This document shows positions 51,879 through 60,078 of a DNA stretch of 64,000 nucleotides, in pieces (position 1 is the first letter of the stretch; each line of letters opens with the position of its first letter). The translations under genes were made by a program, and so were the position numbers. The notes under the pieces were generated by a model that ran no database searches, was not told the origin of the DNA, and was given only the letters and a program-made list of their open reading frames with translations. Source of the DNA: an uncultured Hymenobacter sp. Lineage in GTDB: Bacteria; Bacteroidota; Bacteroidia; Cytophagales; Hymenobacteraceae. The stretch is taken from assembly GCA_913776615.1 (NCBI GenBank), contig CAJYPK010000046.1, positions 119,470 to 183,469 of the forward strand, written 5' to 3'.

Positions 51879-52901
51879 CTAGGCCGCTGGAGGCACGTTG
51901 GCGGGGTGATAGGATGCCGCCGCGTGCCGCTGCCGTCGTCCTACGCTCTCATCCACCACTTCGTGCGTATCGCGGCCCGCGCCCACGGGCCGCAGCTGCC
52001 GGCCCAGCAGGCGGTAAAACCACGTCATAGAGGTCCGCAGCTCGTCACCGAACCAGGGCTTGTAGAACCCGAGAAACTCTTCGTCTACCGCCAGCCCTAG
52101 CGCCACGGCCTTGTCCTTGAGCCAGTGCAGTGAGCAGTTGGCCAACCCGTCGTGCTCGTAGCCGCCGCCCACGTTGGTATGCACGCCCGCAAACCAGCGC
52201 TGTTCCAGCACCTGGTCGGGGCCGGGATTTTCCCAGAGAGTAGGCTGAAAAGTGCGGCGTTGCTCGTCAATAGCCAGCGCGTGGTACGCGTGGCGAATAA
52301 TCGGGCTGAGCCGCGCATCGTGAAACTGGTAGCGCCGACGGTTCAGCAGCGTAAACCAATGCAGCGGTACTCCTAATGCTCCCACGGTGTCCCACACCCC
52401 CACAAATTCCAGCGCGATAGTTCGGGACTCGTGCCTAGCCCGGAACGCGGCCACCCGTTGCTGCCAAACCGTTTGGTCGGCCTCGGCGGGCGGGCGCTGG
52501 CGGTAGAGGGCGTAAGCCTCCGGGACGAAGAAATCGTGGTTTTTAGGCAGTAGGCCCAGGTGCTGAATAAAACCGGCCAGGCTGCGCACCGTGTAGGCCC
52601 CGCGGCTGAAGCCAAAGAAAAATACCGCGTCGCCCGGCGCGTAGTTGTAGAGCAGGAAACGGTAGGCCTCGCGGATGTTGCGGTCCAGGCCCGCACCGAC
52701 CCCACCCCCCAGCCAGCGGTCCAAGCCGGGGCTGTTGCCCACTCCCTCGTCGTAGTAAGTAACTTGCACGGTACCGTCCGGGGCCACGGGCTGAATGGCC
52801 CGCACCATCTTTACCACGTTAGTGGGCTTGCGCTTGCGGCGGTCGATGTTTTCGGCCTTATTCCAGGTGCCGTCGCACAGCACAATCAGGCGTTTGCTCA
52901 T
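51879..52901 (-). CDS. DUF2235 alpha/beta hydrolase
   Basis: 340 residues. DUF2235 hallmarks: start KRLIVLCDGTWNKAEN, YDEGVGNSPGLDRW, nucleophile elbow FFFGFSRGAYTVRSL with S99, FVGVWDTVGALGVP, and WFAGVHTNVGGGYEHDGLAN with the predicted catalytic Asp/His area. The family includes type VI secretion phospholipase effectors (Tle1) and stand-alone hydrolases. There is no T6SS here; it sits between the ABC-3C and Septu modules on the same strand, so it may be a lipase effector of one of them. Confidence 0.85.
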   Translation of the reverse strand: MSKRLIVLCDGTWNKAENIDRRKRKPTNVVKMVRAIQPVAPDGTVQVTYYDEGVGNSPGLDRWLGGGVGAGLDRNIREAYRFLLYNYAPGDAVFFFGFSRGAYTVRSLAGFIQHLGLLPKNHDFFVPEAYALYRQRPPAEADQTVWQQRVAAFRARHESRTIALEFVGVWDTVGALGVPLHWFTLLNRRRYQFHDARLSPIIRHAYHALAIDEQRRTFQPTLWENPGPDQVLEQRWFAGVHTNVGGGYEHDGLANCSLHWLKDKAVALGLAVDEEFLGFYKPWFGDELRTSMTWFYRLLGRQLRPVGAGRDTHEVVDESVGRRQRHAAASYHPANVPPAA

Positions 52902-52979
52902 GGGGCGAGAGGCAGCCGGAAGACTGTTGAAAAGGGGAAACTTGGTTTACAGGTGGATTCTTGGCTGCATCGCGTATAG

Positions 52980-55040
52980 CTACTGCGCGGGAATAGGCTT
53001 TATCAGCTTGCCATTGATACGATTTAGGGTGAAGGGGATACCGTTCGTAATACTCGCAAATTCCTGGTCAGAGTTATTGAAGGAGGCGAAGACCATTGAT
53101 TGGCCGTCCGGATAGGCAGCCATCTCTTGCAGAAAAGTCCGAAAATTTTCATCTGACATGGAATGCTGAGCCGGCTCGTCGAAGAGTAGCAGCTTCGGAT
53201 GATTACCGTGGAAGCGGTCAGACACTTGGCGTAACGAGCAGGTATAGGCCCAGATGGCTCGCACTAAATCCGTAGCCGAAGAGTCGGTGCGGATATTGTA
53301 GCGCATCACCGTGCTGATGCTGTAGCGGGCTGTTTCCGACTGAATAACGGGCGTGTACTTATCCCGTGATATTTGCACGTTATCTAGCAGCGAACTACTG
53401 TAGTCAAAGCGGCTAAGTAAGCGTTTGAAATTAATCTCAAACTCATTAAGCTTGCGCTGGTCACTTACTGAGAAGAAATCTCTCGGCAATGCCAGCTCAT
53501 CCGCTAGGTAGCGCCGCCACTCTTCCGACAGGTTCCGCACGGCTGCTACCTTGATGGTCAGTTCATCCAGCAGCCTGTTATAGAACCCAATGTTGGCTTT
53601 CAACCTGACGCGCTTTTCAACGTCAGCTTCCGAGGGCAAGCGGCTGTCCGCCACCAACTCGCTTTGCAGTACCCGTATTTGTCCTCGCAACTCGTCCAAG
53701 TATTCTCCCTGCGTCTCGTACAAGTCCTCATCCTTGGCCAGCGCCTGCACCTGCATAGATAATTGCAAATCCAGCATCTTGCGTTGCGCGTCTAGATAGG
53801 CAATGTTTTCTTCGATGCGCATCGGGGTCTGGAGCACGGTTTGCGGCATAAGCGTGTCCTTGATATCCTGGTGGCAGGTCGGGCAGTGGCTGGTGGCGAC
53901 GCTCAACTGCTCGGCAGCACCCAGGTCGTATATCTTGCGGGCACCCCGGTTTTTTTCCAGGTCTTCGACTAATTCCTGGTGTTGCGTACGGTACTGGTCT
54001 ATCTGGAGCTTAACCATCGTAATGCGGCTAGCCAGCAGGTCGTTACCTAATGATAGCTCATTCAGTTGCTGCTGCGTTTCGCGGAGTTGCTTCCGATTAG
54101 CCTCGAGCTTCGCCCCGGTGGTTTCGATAGGTTGGGCGGATAATTCCACCAGTTCGGCCTGGAGGCGACTGCTGAGTACGCTGGCATTCAGCCGCTCGCC
54201 CTGGTGCCGGACGGTGAACACCACAGGCGAAGTATCGGCAAATATTTCTGGCTGTTCCGGCAGCCCCTGCACCTCAATGTTACCCCGGCTGGCCGTGCCC
54301 ACTATATCCTGGTAGGCTACCTGCCACCGCGCCGTGATGGCCTGCCGGGTCTGGATAAGCTCCTGCTTACGCTTGCGGTTGGCAATAACGTCCAACCCTA
54401 GCAGAAACTCAATCACCCGGCTCTCGGAATCTTTCACTCCGAAGTAGGGAATGGTAGCCAGAAAATCTGACCAGCCCCGCTTCTGTTCAATTACAAAGGC
54501 CGGAAAGATGGACTGAATATACAGGCTGCGCGTGTCGCCTAATGAGCCCACTACTTCTGGGAGTTGCCAGCCAAGAAATTTCTGAAGAAAGGCGTGAAAC
54601 CCGTACATGGTATCCGTAGCCCCGCCTTTGTCATGCACGTACATCGGCTCTACGTGCGCAACCGCAACCGCTCCAGTAAGCGCCGCGCCGTAGGCAACTT
54701 CTACCAGCTTTGGGCTGCGATTGCGACTGATGATACTGCGCTTAACGGTGACGATTTCTCGCGCCTCAATCTCCAGTTGCACGTACGACTCCAACACCCG
54801 ATAGACATGCTGCTCGTGCTGAACACTCTCTTTCAGCACTGATTGCAGTACTTTTTCGTTGCGGCCATCAAGTAGTTCCTCTGCACCCAGGCCATAGATG
54901 ATGGCGTGATACAAGGTGCTCTTGCCAGCCGAGTTGTCGCCCCGAACGATGTTGAGGCCGCTGGCGAAGGTATAATCCGCACCAAACGACTGCTCATCGG
55001 CGCAGTGAACGACCAGTTTGATAGCCCTAATTTTCAGCAT
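52980..55040 (-). CDS. ABC-3C system ATPase, SMC/Rad50-like with zinc hook
   Basis: 686 residues. N-terminal Walker A GDNSAGKST (34-42), long coiled-coil (about 220-580) with a Rad50-like hook C386-P-T-C389 (SHCPTCHQDI), and C-terminal Walker B KLLLFDEPAQHSM followed by VFASFNNSDQEF. Its start overlaps the middle-component gene by 14 bp. In three-component ABC systems the ATPase is thought to sense nucleic acid and license the partner effector. It is the last gene of the operon. Confidence 0.85.
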   Translation of the reverse strand: MLKIRAIKLVVHCADEQSFGADYTFASGLNIVRGDNSAGKSTLYHAIIYGLGAEELLDGRNEKVLQSVLKESVQHEQHVYRVLESYVQLEIEAREIVTVKRSIISRNRSPKLVEVAYGAALTGAVAVAHVEPMYVHDKGGATDTMYGFHAFLQKFLGWQLPEVVGSLGDTRSLYIQSIFPAFVIEQKRGWSDFLATIPYFGVKDSESRVIEFLLGLDVIANRKRKQELIQTRQAITARWQVAYQDIVGTASRGNIEVQGLPEQPEIFADTSPVVFTVRHQGERLNASVLSSRLQAELVELSAQPIETTGAKLEANRKQLRETQQQLNELSLGNDLLASRITMVKLQIDQYRTQHQELVEDLEKNRGARKIYDLGAAEQLSVATSHCPTCHQDIKDTLMPQTVLQTPMRIEENIAYLDAQRKMLDLQLSMQVQALAKDEDLYETQGEYLDELRGQIRVLQSELVADSRLPSEADVEKRVRLKANIGFYNRLLDELTIKVAAVRNLSEEWRRYLADELALPRDFFSVSDQRKLNEFEINFKRLLSRFDYSSSLLDNVQISRDKYTPVIQSETARYSISTVMRYNIRTDSSATDLVRAIWAYTCSLRQVSDRFHGNHPKLLLFDEPAQHSMSDENFRTFLQEMAAYPDGQSMVFASFNNSDQEFASITNGIPFTLNRINGKLIKPIPAQ

Positions 55041-55488
55041 TCGGCTTAATCCAAGTTTGCGTGAAGGAGGTAATTGCTTTTTCTGAGACGTTCTTGCCGA
55101 TTTCGCGCAAAAAGGCTTTCTCAGTCTGATACACTTCCTGTTCCAAGAAAGCGGCAGCCAGCCGGTCGCCTTTCGTCGTCAGCGTGTATTTCCCATCGTG
55201 CAGCTGGCAAACCTCTTCTGATAGGGCGAAGTGCAGCGCCCGATTGAGGGCCGGGTCGAATCCCCAGATGACCAGTGACGAGGACCGGCCGTTAGCGACT
55301 ATTTCCCGCAGTACGTTGCGGTTGCGTTCATTTTTGAGTGCCCAGTGAAACAAGTGAAGCTTGAGCAACGAACCCGTACTGCTACGGCAGTTCAGCTTGA
55401 GAATGAGTAAGAGTTGGCCGATGCGGTACAGTGGCCGATAGTCGGCCGGGATGGGTACCGGCCGCCGCGTAAAGGCGATTCGTTCCAT
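55027..55488 (-). CDS. ABC-3C middle component
   Basis: 153 residues, helical, winged-helix-like: YRIGQLLLILKLNCRSSTGS, LKLHLFHWALKNERNRNVLR, VIWGFDPALNRALHFALSEE, KYTLTTKGDRLAAAFLEQEV. The position between nuclease-like and ATPase genes, the size and the FDPALNRAL/LTTKG elements match the small middle component of ABC-3C systems. Overlaps both neighbours (1 bp and 14 bp), so the three proteins are made together. Confidence 0.75.
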   Translation of the reverse strand: MERIAFTRRPVPIPADYRPLYRIGQLLLILKLNCRSSTGSLLKLHLFHWALKNERNRNVLREIVANGRSSSLVIWGFDPALNRALHFALSEEVCQLHDGKYTLTTKGDRLAAAFLEQEVYQTEKAFLREIGKNVSEKAITSFTQTWIKPNAEN

Positions 55489-56408
55489 TACTCAAAATCA
55501 ATCGGGCAGCGCAAAATCCAGTCCGCCATCACCTGCGCGGCCAAGCCGCGCACCATGCTGACATCAAGACTGTCAAAGGTAGTGCTAATTCCGTTAGTAA
55601 CTAAATTTTTTATCTCATCATACAGCTTATTGTAGTCGTCGCACGGTAGCAGGCACTTTTCTTCCACCTCACCCTCCAACTGGCTAATCAGCGACTTGAA
55701 CCGCTCGTAAGCCGTTGGGAACATGTATTGCCATTTATTAATAATATCGCTGCCATCCAGAAAACTTTGAACGGTTCGAGCAGTCAGCTTATGCAGCTTC
55801 TCTTCCAAGTTGGCTACCTGACCCAGGCGCACGCGGTTTTTGCGTAGGGCGTGGTCAATTAGCTGGCTCTGCCCGTTCTTGTAGTTTTCCACTTCCTCGG
55901 CCAGTACACCTGCGCTAGTAATGAGCAGTTTACTGTGAATCAAACCTAGGCAGTGCTGTATGTACGGGTGCAAGTAGTGAATATCCTGTACCAGCACCGT
56001 AAACTCCGGATGTAGCAACGACCGGTTGCGGGCACGATATTCCACTTCTTTGCTTTTGCAGTGCTTGAGGATATTGTTAGAGCTGAAATTGGGCGTAACT
56101 AAAATCCACTCGCGGAGCTGAATGGTACCAATACGCTGCTGTATCTCCGTTTCATACTGTACCAGCTTCGCCAAATCGACGGTAATTTTATCCCGTTGCT
56201 TTTCATACAATAGACCTGGGTCGTAGTTCGTATCGGGGCAATAGCATTGAAAGGCTTTGCCCGTAGCCGTGAACCCCTCAATCCCAAAATCACCGGGAGA
56301 GGCTAGCATTTCCTGGTAGCCGACCTCTCCGTATTTCTGCTTAAAGCACATTTGACACAGCCGCTCCCACGAGTTGCCATCGAAGGGGCCAAAATCAGTT
56401 TTGTACAT
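55488..56408 (-). CDS. ABC-3C effector component, restriction-endonuclease-like
   Basis: 306 residues from ATG 56408 (MYKTDFGPFDGNSWERLCQM). The N-terminal domain looks like a PD-(D/E)xK nuclease: WERLCQMCFKQKYGEVGYQE, then GDFGIEGFTATGKAFQCYCP, where D and the Q-x-Y element stand in the catalytic positions. A helical C-terminal domain (VENYKNGQSQLIDHALRKNR to VRGLAAQVMADWILRCPI) links it to the complex. First gene of the operon; the following gene starts on its last base. Nuclease activity is inferred, with the usual Lys replaced. Confidence 0.7.
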   Translation of the reverse strand: MYKTDFGPFDGNSWERLCQMCFKQKYGEVGYQEMLASPGDFGIEGFTATGKAFQCYCPDTNYDPGLLYEKQRDKITVDLAKLVQYETEIQQRIGTIQLREWILVTPNFSSNNILKHCKSKEVEYRARNRSLLHPEFTVLVQDIHYLHPYIQHCLGLIHSKLLITSAGVLAEEVENYKNGQSQLIDHALRKNRVRLGQVANLEEKLHKLTARTVQSFLDGSDIINKWQYMFPTAYERFKSLISQLEGEVEEKCLLPCDDYNKLYDEIKNLVTNGISTTFDSLDVSMVRGLAAQVMADWILRCPIDFE

Positions 56409-56639
56409 AATCCGTTTGAGGCGCAAAAACAGGCACGACAAACTATTTCATGCCTCTCTAAACCATAAAGCTACCCCATTTTTTTGACTTCTTTATTCTA
56501 CTGCTTGACTTGAGAAGCTGCTGAGGTTCACCTACTAGAAGTGGAGCGGAAATTTTCGGTTACTGGGGTAATTATGAGGTGGTCTAGGTGACTAGCCCCA
56601 GCATAAGGTGAGTTACTTATTTGTAATCCAATTCATCAT
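56409..56639. other. Intergenic with a solo IS terminus
   Basis: AT-richer spacer before the ABC-3C operon, probably holding its promoter. At 56575-56600 it contains TGAGGTGGTCTAG, the same end sequence as the IS3 elements at 9306 and 36442, with no transposase nearby. Confidence 0.55.
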
Positions 56640-59084
56640 TTAATCCTCAACTTCTTCTTCTGGTAATGCCGTAGCAACACGCGCCTTAAGCTGCTGAAAT
56701 TGCAGCAAAGATTCAGCATCCCAGCAGATGAGTCGGTCGAGCCGCAGGGCTTGCAACAAGGGTACATACAATTCCTGCGTGTCTCGCGTCAGGGTGATGA
56801 GTAGCAAGCAGGAAGTGCGCGTGAGGATGGTGTAAATAAATTCAAATACTTCACCCCGGTGCTCGATGCTGGTAGAGGTGGACCATATAATGCACGTTTT
56901 CTCCAGGCCCTTGAGCTTCAAGATAGTATCCGTCTCCACTTCCACCGCCACTTGCGGCTGCAAGTGGCTGGCTAGGGCCACGTCCTTTTCCAGAATGGTT
57001 ACTTCGCGTAGCGCGAAGGGCGCGAAGGCCCGCAGAATTTCGCTGATTTTCTCCGCTAGCTGGGCCGTCGACTCCCCGTAAACCAGTACGGGCCGGGCGC
57101 CGGGTGGCGAGCCCTTGCAGGGGGCAATTACGCCGGCATCGCGGTCGCCCTTGTAGAGCGTATTTATCTGCTCGGACACCTCGCGGATGGCTTCGCTGAT
57201 GCGAAAAGGCAGCCGGTAGGAGCCTTGCAGGCGCAGGTTGCGGCGGTCTTGCTTGAGGCCCATAAAGTGCCGGAAGCGCTTTTCGGCCGCGCTGGTGCGG
57301 CCAATCTGCACGGCCTGGGCCAGGTCGCCGGCCAGCACGATGCAGTCGGGGTCGTGCAACAAGTGGCGAAAAATCTCTAGGTCGGCGGGCGTGCAGTCCT
57401 GGTACTCATCGACGAAAATGTGGTCAAACTTGTGCTGGATGGTGCCGTCGCGCAGGCCGCGCAAAAACGTCAACCGGCGGTTGGTGAAGGACTGTCCCTG
57501 CGCCAGCTGCTCGAAGTAGCGCTCGAAGCACTGCCAGACCAGCGGCCGGTGCGAGATTTTGGCCCCGCGCCCGGTGCGCGGCAGGGTGAGGTAGTCGTCG
57601 GCGGTGAGGTAGCCCAGGCCGTAGACTACGCGGTGAAACTCTTCGAGCAGAAAATCAGCGTTGAGCACCTTAGCGTGGGGCCCGTCGTCGGGTAGCTGGT
57701 GGGCGCGCTGCACCTCGCGGGCAATACCGCGCAGGCGCTGGCCGTGCCAGTCGTTGTAGCGAAACGCGGGCTCGTGCTGGTGCACCTGGCCCAGGCGGGT
57801 GGGCAGCACGTCGAAATGCAGGCAGGTCAAGTTGCGGGCCGTGGAGCCGGCAAAGCGAAAGCCATCGGTGGTGGGCCAGGCTTTGGCGGGGTCGAGCAGG
57901 CCGCTCAGCCAGCCTTTCAGGTTGTCGATGAGCTTGATGTTGAACGAGGTCAGCAAAATGCGCAGCTTAGGGTCGTAGTCGCGGGCCAGGAGCAGGTTGC
58001 GGATGCGCTCGGTAACGACCACGCTCTTGCCGCAGCCCGCCGGCCCAGTGATGATGGTGGGCTGGGTGGTGTGCTCGGCGGCGCGGCGCTGGTGCTCGTT
58101 GAGCTGAATATCGTGGCGCACGACCAGCGGCGACACGTAGAGCTGCAAGGCCCGGATGGCGGCCGGCGTAGTGGCGGCAAAGTCAAAGGCGGCCTGCGTG
58201 CGCACCAGCGCCACGGCCGTAAAGCTGGGGTCGTCCCAGGTAACGGGCGCGGGCGGGATAGCCAGGTGGCGCTTGTCGCGCAGGGCCTGCCGAAACGCCG
58301 TGACCTGCGGCAGCACTCCCAGGTAGAGCGGGGTAGCCGAGTCGTAGGGGGCCAGGTGGTAGCCCACCGCCTTGATGGCCTCGGCCACCTGCTTCTGCTG
58401 GCTTTCCTTTTTCTTGGAAGTCAGCATCATCACCCGCTCGGGCTGGTAGAGCTTGACCAGCGCCTGAAAGCCGTCGGCCAGAAACTCTTTGTTTTCCACG
58501 TGGTCGAACAGGTAGCTCGACACCACCCAGGCGCGGGCGCCGCTGCCCTCGGCCGGCGTGCTCCAGGAATTGACGTTGAACGAGCAGCTGATGGCCTGGC
58601 AGGCGGGGTATTCGAGCAAAAACTGCGGCCAGAGGTAAGCCCGGTTGTACTCCAGCATGAAGGGGCTGGAATCGACGTTGATGAGGTTGAGCTGCGGAGT
58701 AGGCCGCCCGCAGGCCTTGAGACCCGCGTAAGCCAGCCCCACTGCCCACTGCACGGCCCCGGTGCCCGCGCCCAGGTCAAAGATGTCGAGGCTGGCGGCG
58801 CTGGTCGTGGCCAGTTCCCGTAGGAAGTAGCGCAGGAAGGTGTTGACCCGACGGGCGTGGTACCAGAGCGAGTAGGTGAAGCCGATGGTAGGCCGGTCGT
58901 AGCACAAGTCGAGCCCGGTGCTCAGGTTGAGCGCCTCATGAATGGTCACGCCAATGTCATAGTCCAGGTTCGCGAAGTTCACTACGTCGCGCTGGTGCCG
59001 GTAGTATCGGTTGGCCGCCCGGTAGATGAGGGCATCGACGGTGGGCTGCTGCGCTTGCAACCAGTCAAGTAATTGTTTATCCAT
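56640..59084 (-). CDS. Methyltransferase-like domain fused to a UvrD-type SF1 helicase
   Basis: 814 residues from ATG 59084 (MDKQLLDWLQAQQPTVDALI). Residues ~60-270 look like a Rossmann methyltransferase: CYDRPTIGFTYSLWYHARRV, motif I LDIFDLGAGTGAVQWAVGLA (99-118), acidic loop NLINVDSSPFML, and ARAWVVSSYLFDHVENKE. From ~330 on is a superfamily 1 helicase: Q-motif-like LNEHQRRAAEH, Walker A GPAGCGKS (347-354), HIFVDEYQDC (556-564), and a motif IV/V region GSYRLPFRISEAIREVS and ETDTILKLKGLEKTCIIWST. It starts 25 bp after a radical SAM gene. I know of no described system with this fusion. Confidence 0.8.
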   Translation of the reverse strand: MDKQLLDWLQAQQPTVDALIYRAANRYYRHQRDVVNFANLDYDIGVTIHEALNLSTGLDLCYDRPTIGFTYSLWYHARRVNTFLRYFLRELATTSAASLDIFDLGAGTGAVQWAVGLAYAGLKACGRPTPQLNLINVDSSPFMLEYNRAYLWPQFLLEYPACQAISCSFNVNSWSTPAEGSGARAWVVSSYLFDHVENKEFLADGFQALVKLYQPERVMMLTSKKKESQQKQVAEAIKAVGYHLAPYDSATPLYLGVLPQVTAFRQALRDKRHLAIPPAPVTWDDPSFTAVALVRTQAAFDFAATTPAAIRALQLYVSPLVVRHDIQLNEHQRRAAEHTTQPTIITGPAGCGKSVVVTERIRNLLLARDYDPKLRILLTSFNIKLIDNLKGWLSGLLDPAKAWPTTDGFRFAGSTARNLTCLHFDVLPTRLGQVHQHEPAFRYNDWHGQRLRGIAREVQRAHQLPDDGPHAKVLNADFLLEEFHRVVYGLGYLTADDYLTLPRTGRGAKISHRPLVWQCFERYFEQLAQGQSFTNRRLTFLRGLRDGTIQHKFDHIFVDEYQDCTPADLEIFRHLLHDPDCIVLAGDLAQAVQIGRTSAAEKRFRHFMGLKQDRRNLRLQGSYRLPFRISEAIREVSEQINTLYKGDRDAGVIAPCKGSPPGARPVLVYGESTAQLAEKISEILRAFAPFALREVTILEKDVALASHLQPQVAVEVETDTILKLKGLEKTCIIWSTSTSIEHRGEVFEFIYTILTRTSCLLLITLTRDTQELYVPLLQALRLDRLICWDAESLLQFQQLKARVATALPEEEVED

Positions 59085-59109
59085 GCAATAGGCGGAAAAA
59101 GAATAGCGC

Positions 59110-59988
59110 TTAAATAGCGGTAAAGCCCTGCTTGCCCTCACCCAGCTGAGGCAGGTACTGCCGCAGAATGGTCACGACCTGCTGGTAGCGCTCCGGCGTC
59201 CAGCCCAGCTCCCGTATGAGGCGCACGGCCTCGGGACGGGTGCCGGCCGTGAACTTGCCCCGGTCGGCGTGGAAGGGCTGAATGATGTAGCGGGTAACGC
59301 CCGTGGCCAGCAGCGCCTGGGCCAGTGCGTGGGCATCCTCGACGGGTAGTAGCGGCGTGAGCGTGATGCAGGCAGGTATGCCCGCCGCCTGCACCTGCGC
59401 AATGGCCCGCAGCCGCACCGGGTTGCCGGGGCATAGGGGCTCGAATACCTTGCGTACCCGCTCGCTGTCGGTGGTGATGGTCATGTTGACCTGCACGGCC
59501 GGGAAGCGGCCCAGCAAGTCCAGGTCGCGCACCACCAGTGGGCTGCGCGTCTGCACTACAAGACGTACCTGGTGGTAGTCAGCCAGCTCTTGTAGCAGGC
59601 TGCGGGTGAGCTGCAGCTCCTTTTCGATGGGCTGGTAGGGGTCAGTAACGCTGCTCAGGTAAATGGCCTTGTCGAGCAGGGGCTTCTTGCGGAGCTTTTG
59701 CAGCAGCAGCAGCGCGTTTTCCTTCACGTTGACCCAGTAGCCCCACTGCTCGCGCAGGGCATTGTCGCGGGCAAAAAAGGCGGCGTAGCAATACGTGCAG
59801 CCGAAGGAGCAGCCCGAATAGGGGTTCAGCGTAAAGTCGTAGCTATCCATGAAGCCCGTGGCGGGCGAGAGAATAGAAGCCGCATTCTTATAATGAATGC
59901 TGCTGTGGCCCAGCTGGCTACGGCGCGGGTCGGGGAGCGGGGGTAGGGGGAAATCCGGCGGCATAAGCACGCGGTGGGTGAAGGGCAT
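59110..59988 (-). CDS. Radical SAM protein, SplB-like
   Basis: 292 residues. The Fe-S motif is C60-x3-C64-x2-C67 (PYSGCSFGCTYCYAAFFARD). Around it SYDFTLNPYSGC and, later, YLSSVTDPYQPIEKELQLTR and VQTRSPLVVRDLDLL follow the spore photoproduct lyase-like branch found widely outside spore formers, usually annotated 'SPL family radical SAM protein'. Reaction unknown in these. It lies 90 bp downstream of mcrC and 25 bp upstream of the methyltransferase-helicase gene, same strand. Confidence 0.85.
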   Translation of the reverse strand: MPFTHRVLMPPDFPLPPLPDPRRSQLGHSSIHYKNAASILSPATGFMDSYDFTLNPYSGCSFGCTYCYAAFFARDNALREQWGYWVNVKENALLLLQKLRKKPLLDKAIYLSSVTDPYQPIEKELQLTRSLLQELADYHQVRLVVQTRSPLVVRDLDLLGRFPAVQVNMTITTDSERVRKVFEPLCPGNPVRLRAIAQVQAAGIPACITLTPLLPVEDAHALAQALLATGVTRYIIQPFHADRGKFTAGTRPEAVRLIRELGWTPERYQQVVTILRQYLPQLGEGKQGFTAI

Positions 59989-60078
59989 TCGGGAAAAGCT
60001 GACGAGGTGCCGGCCGCCGTAAGTACGGCAAAAAATAACCGAATACCTAGACCCTTGCGGGTTAGCGCGGCGGCGTGG

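Noticed and set aside
51879..52901. Type VI secretion effector (Tle1) locus
   Set aside because: DUF2235 fits, but there are no T6SS structural, VgrG, PAAR or immunity genes in the window.
59989..60078. Terminator between mcrC and the radical SAM gene
   Set aside because: The GCCGTAAGTACGGC hairpin has its A/T run on the wrong side for minus-strand transcription, so it does not argue against an operon.
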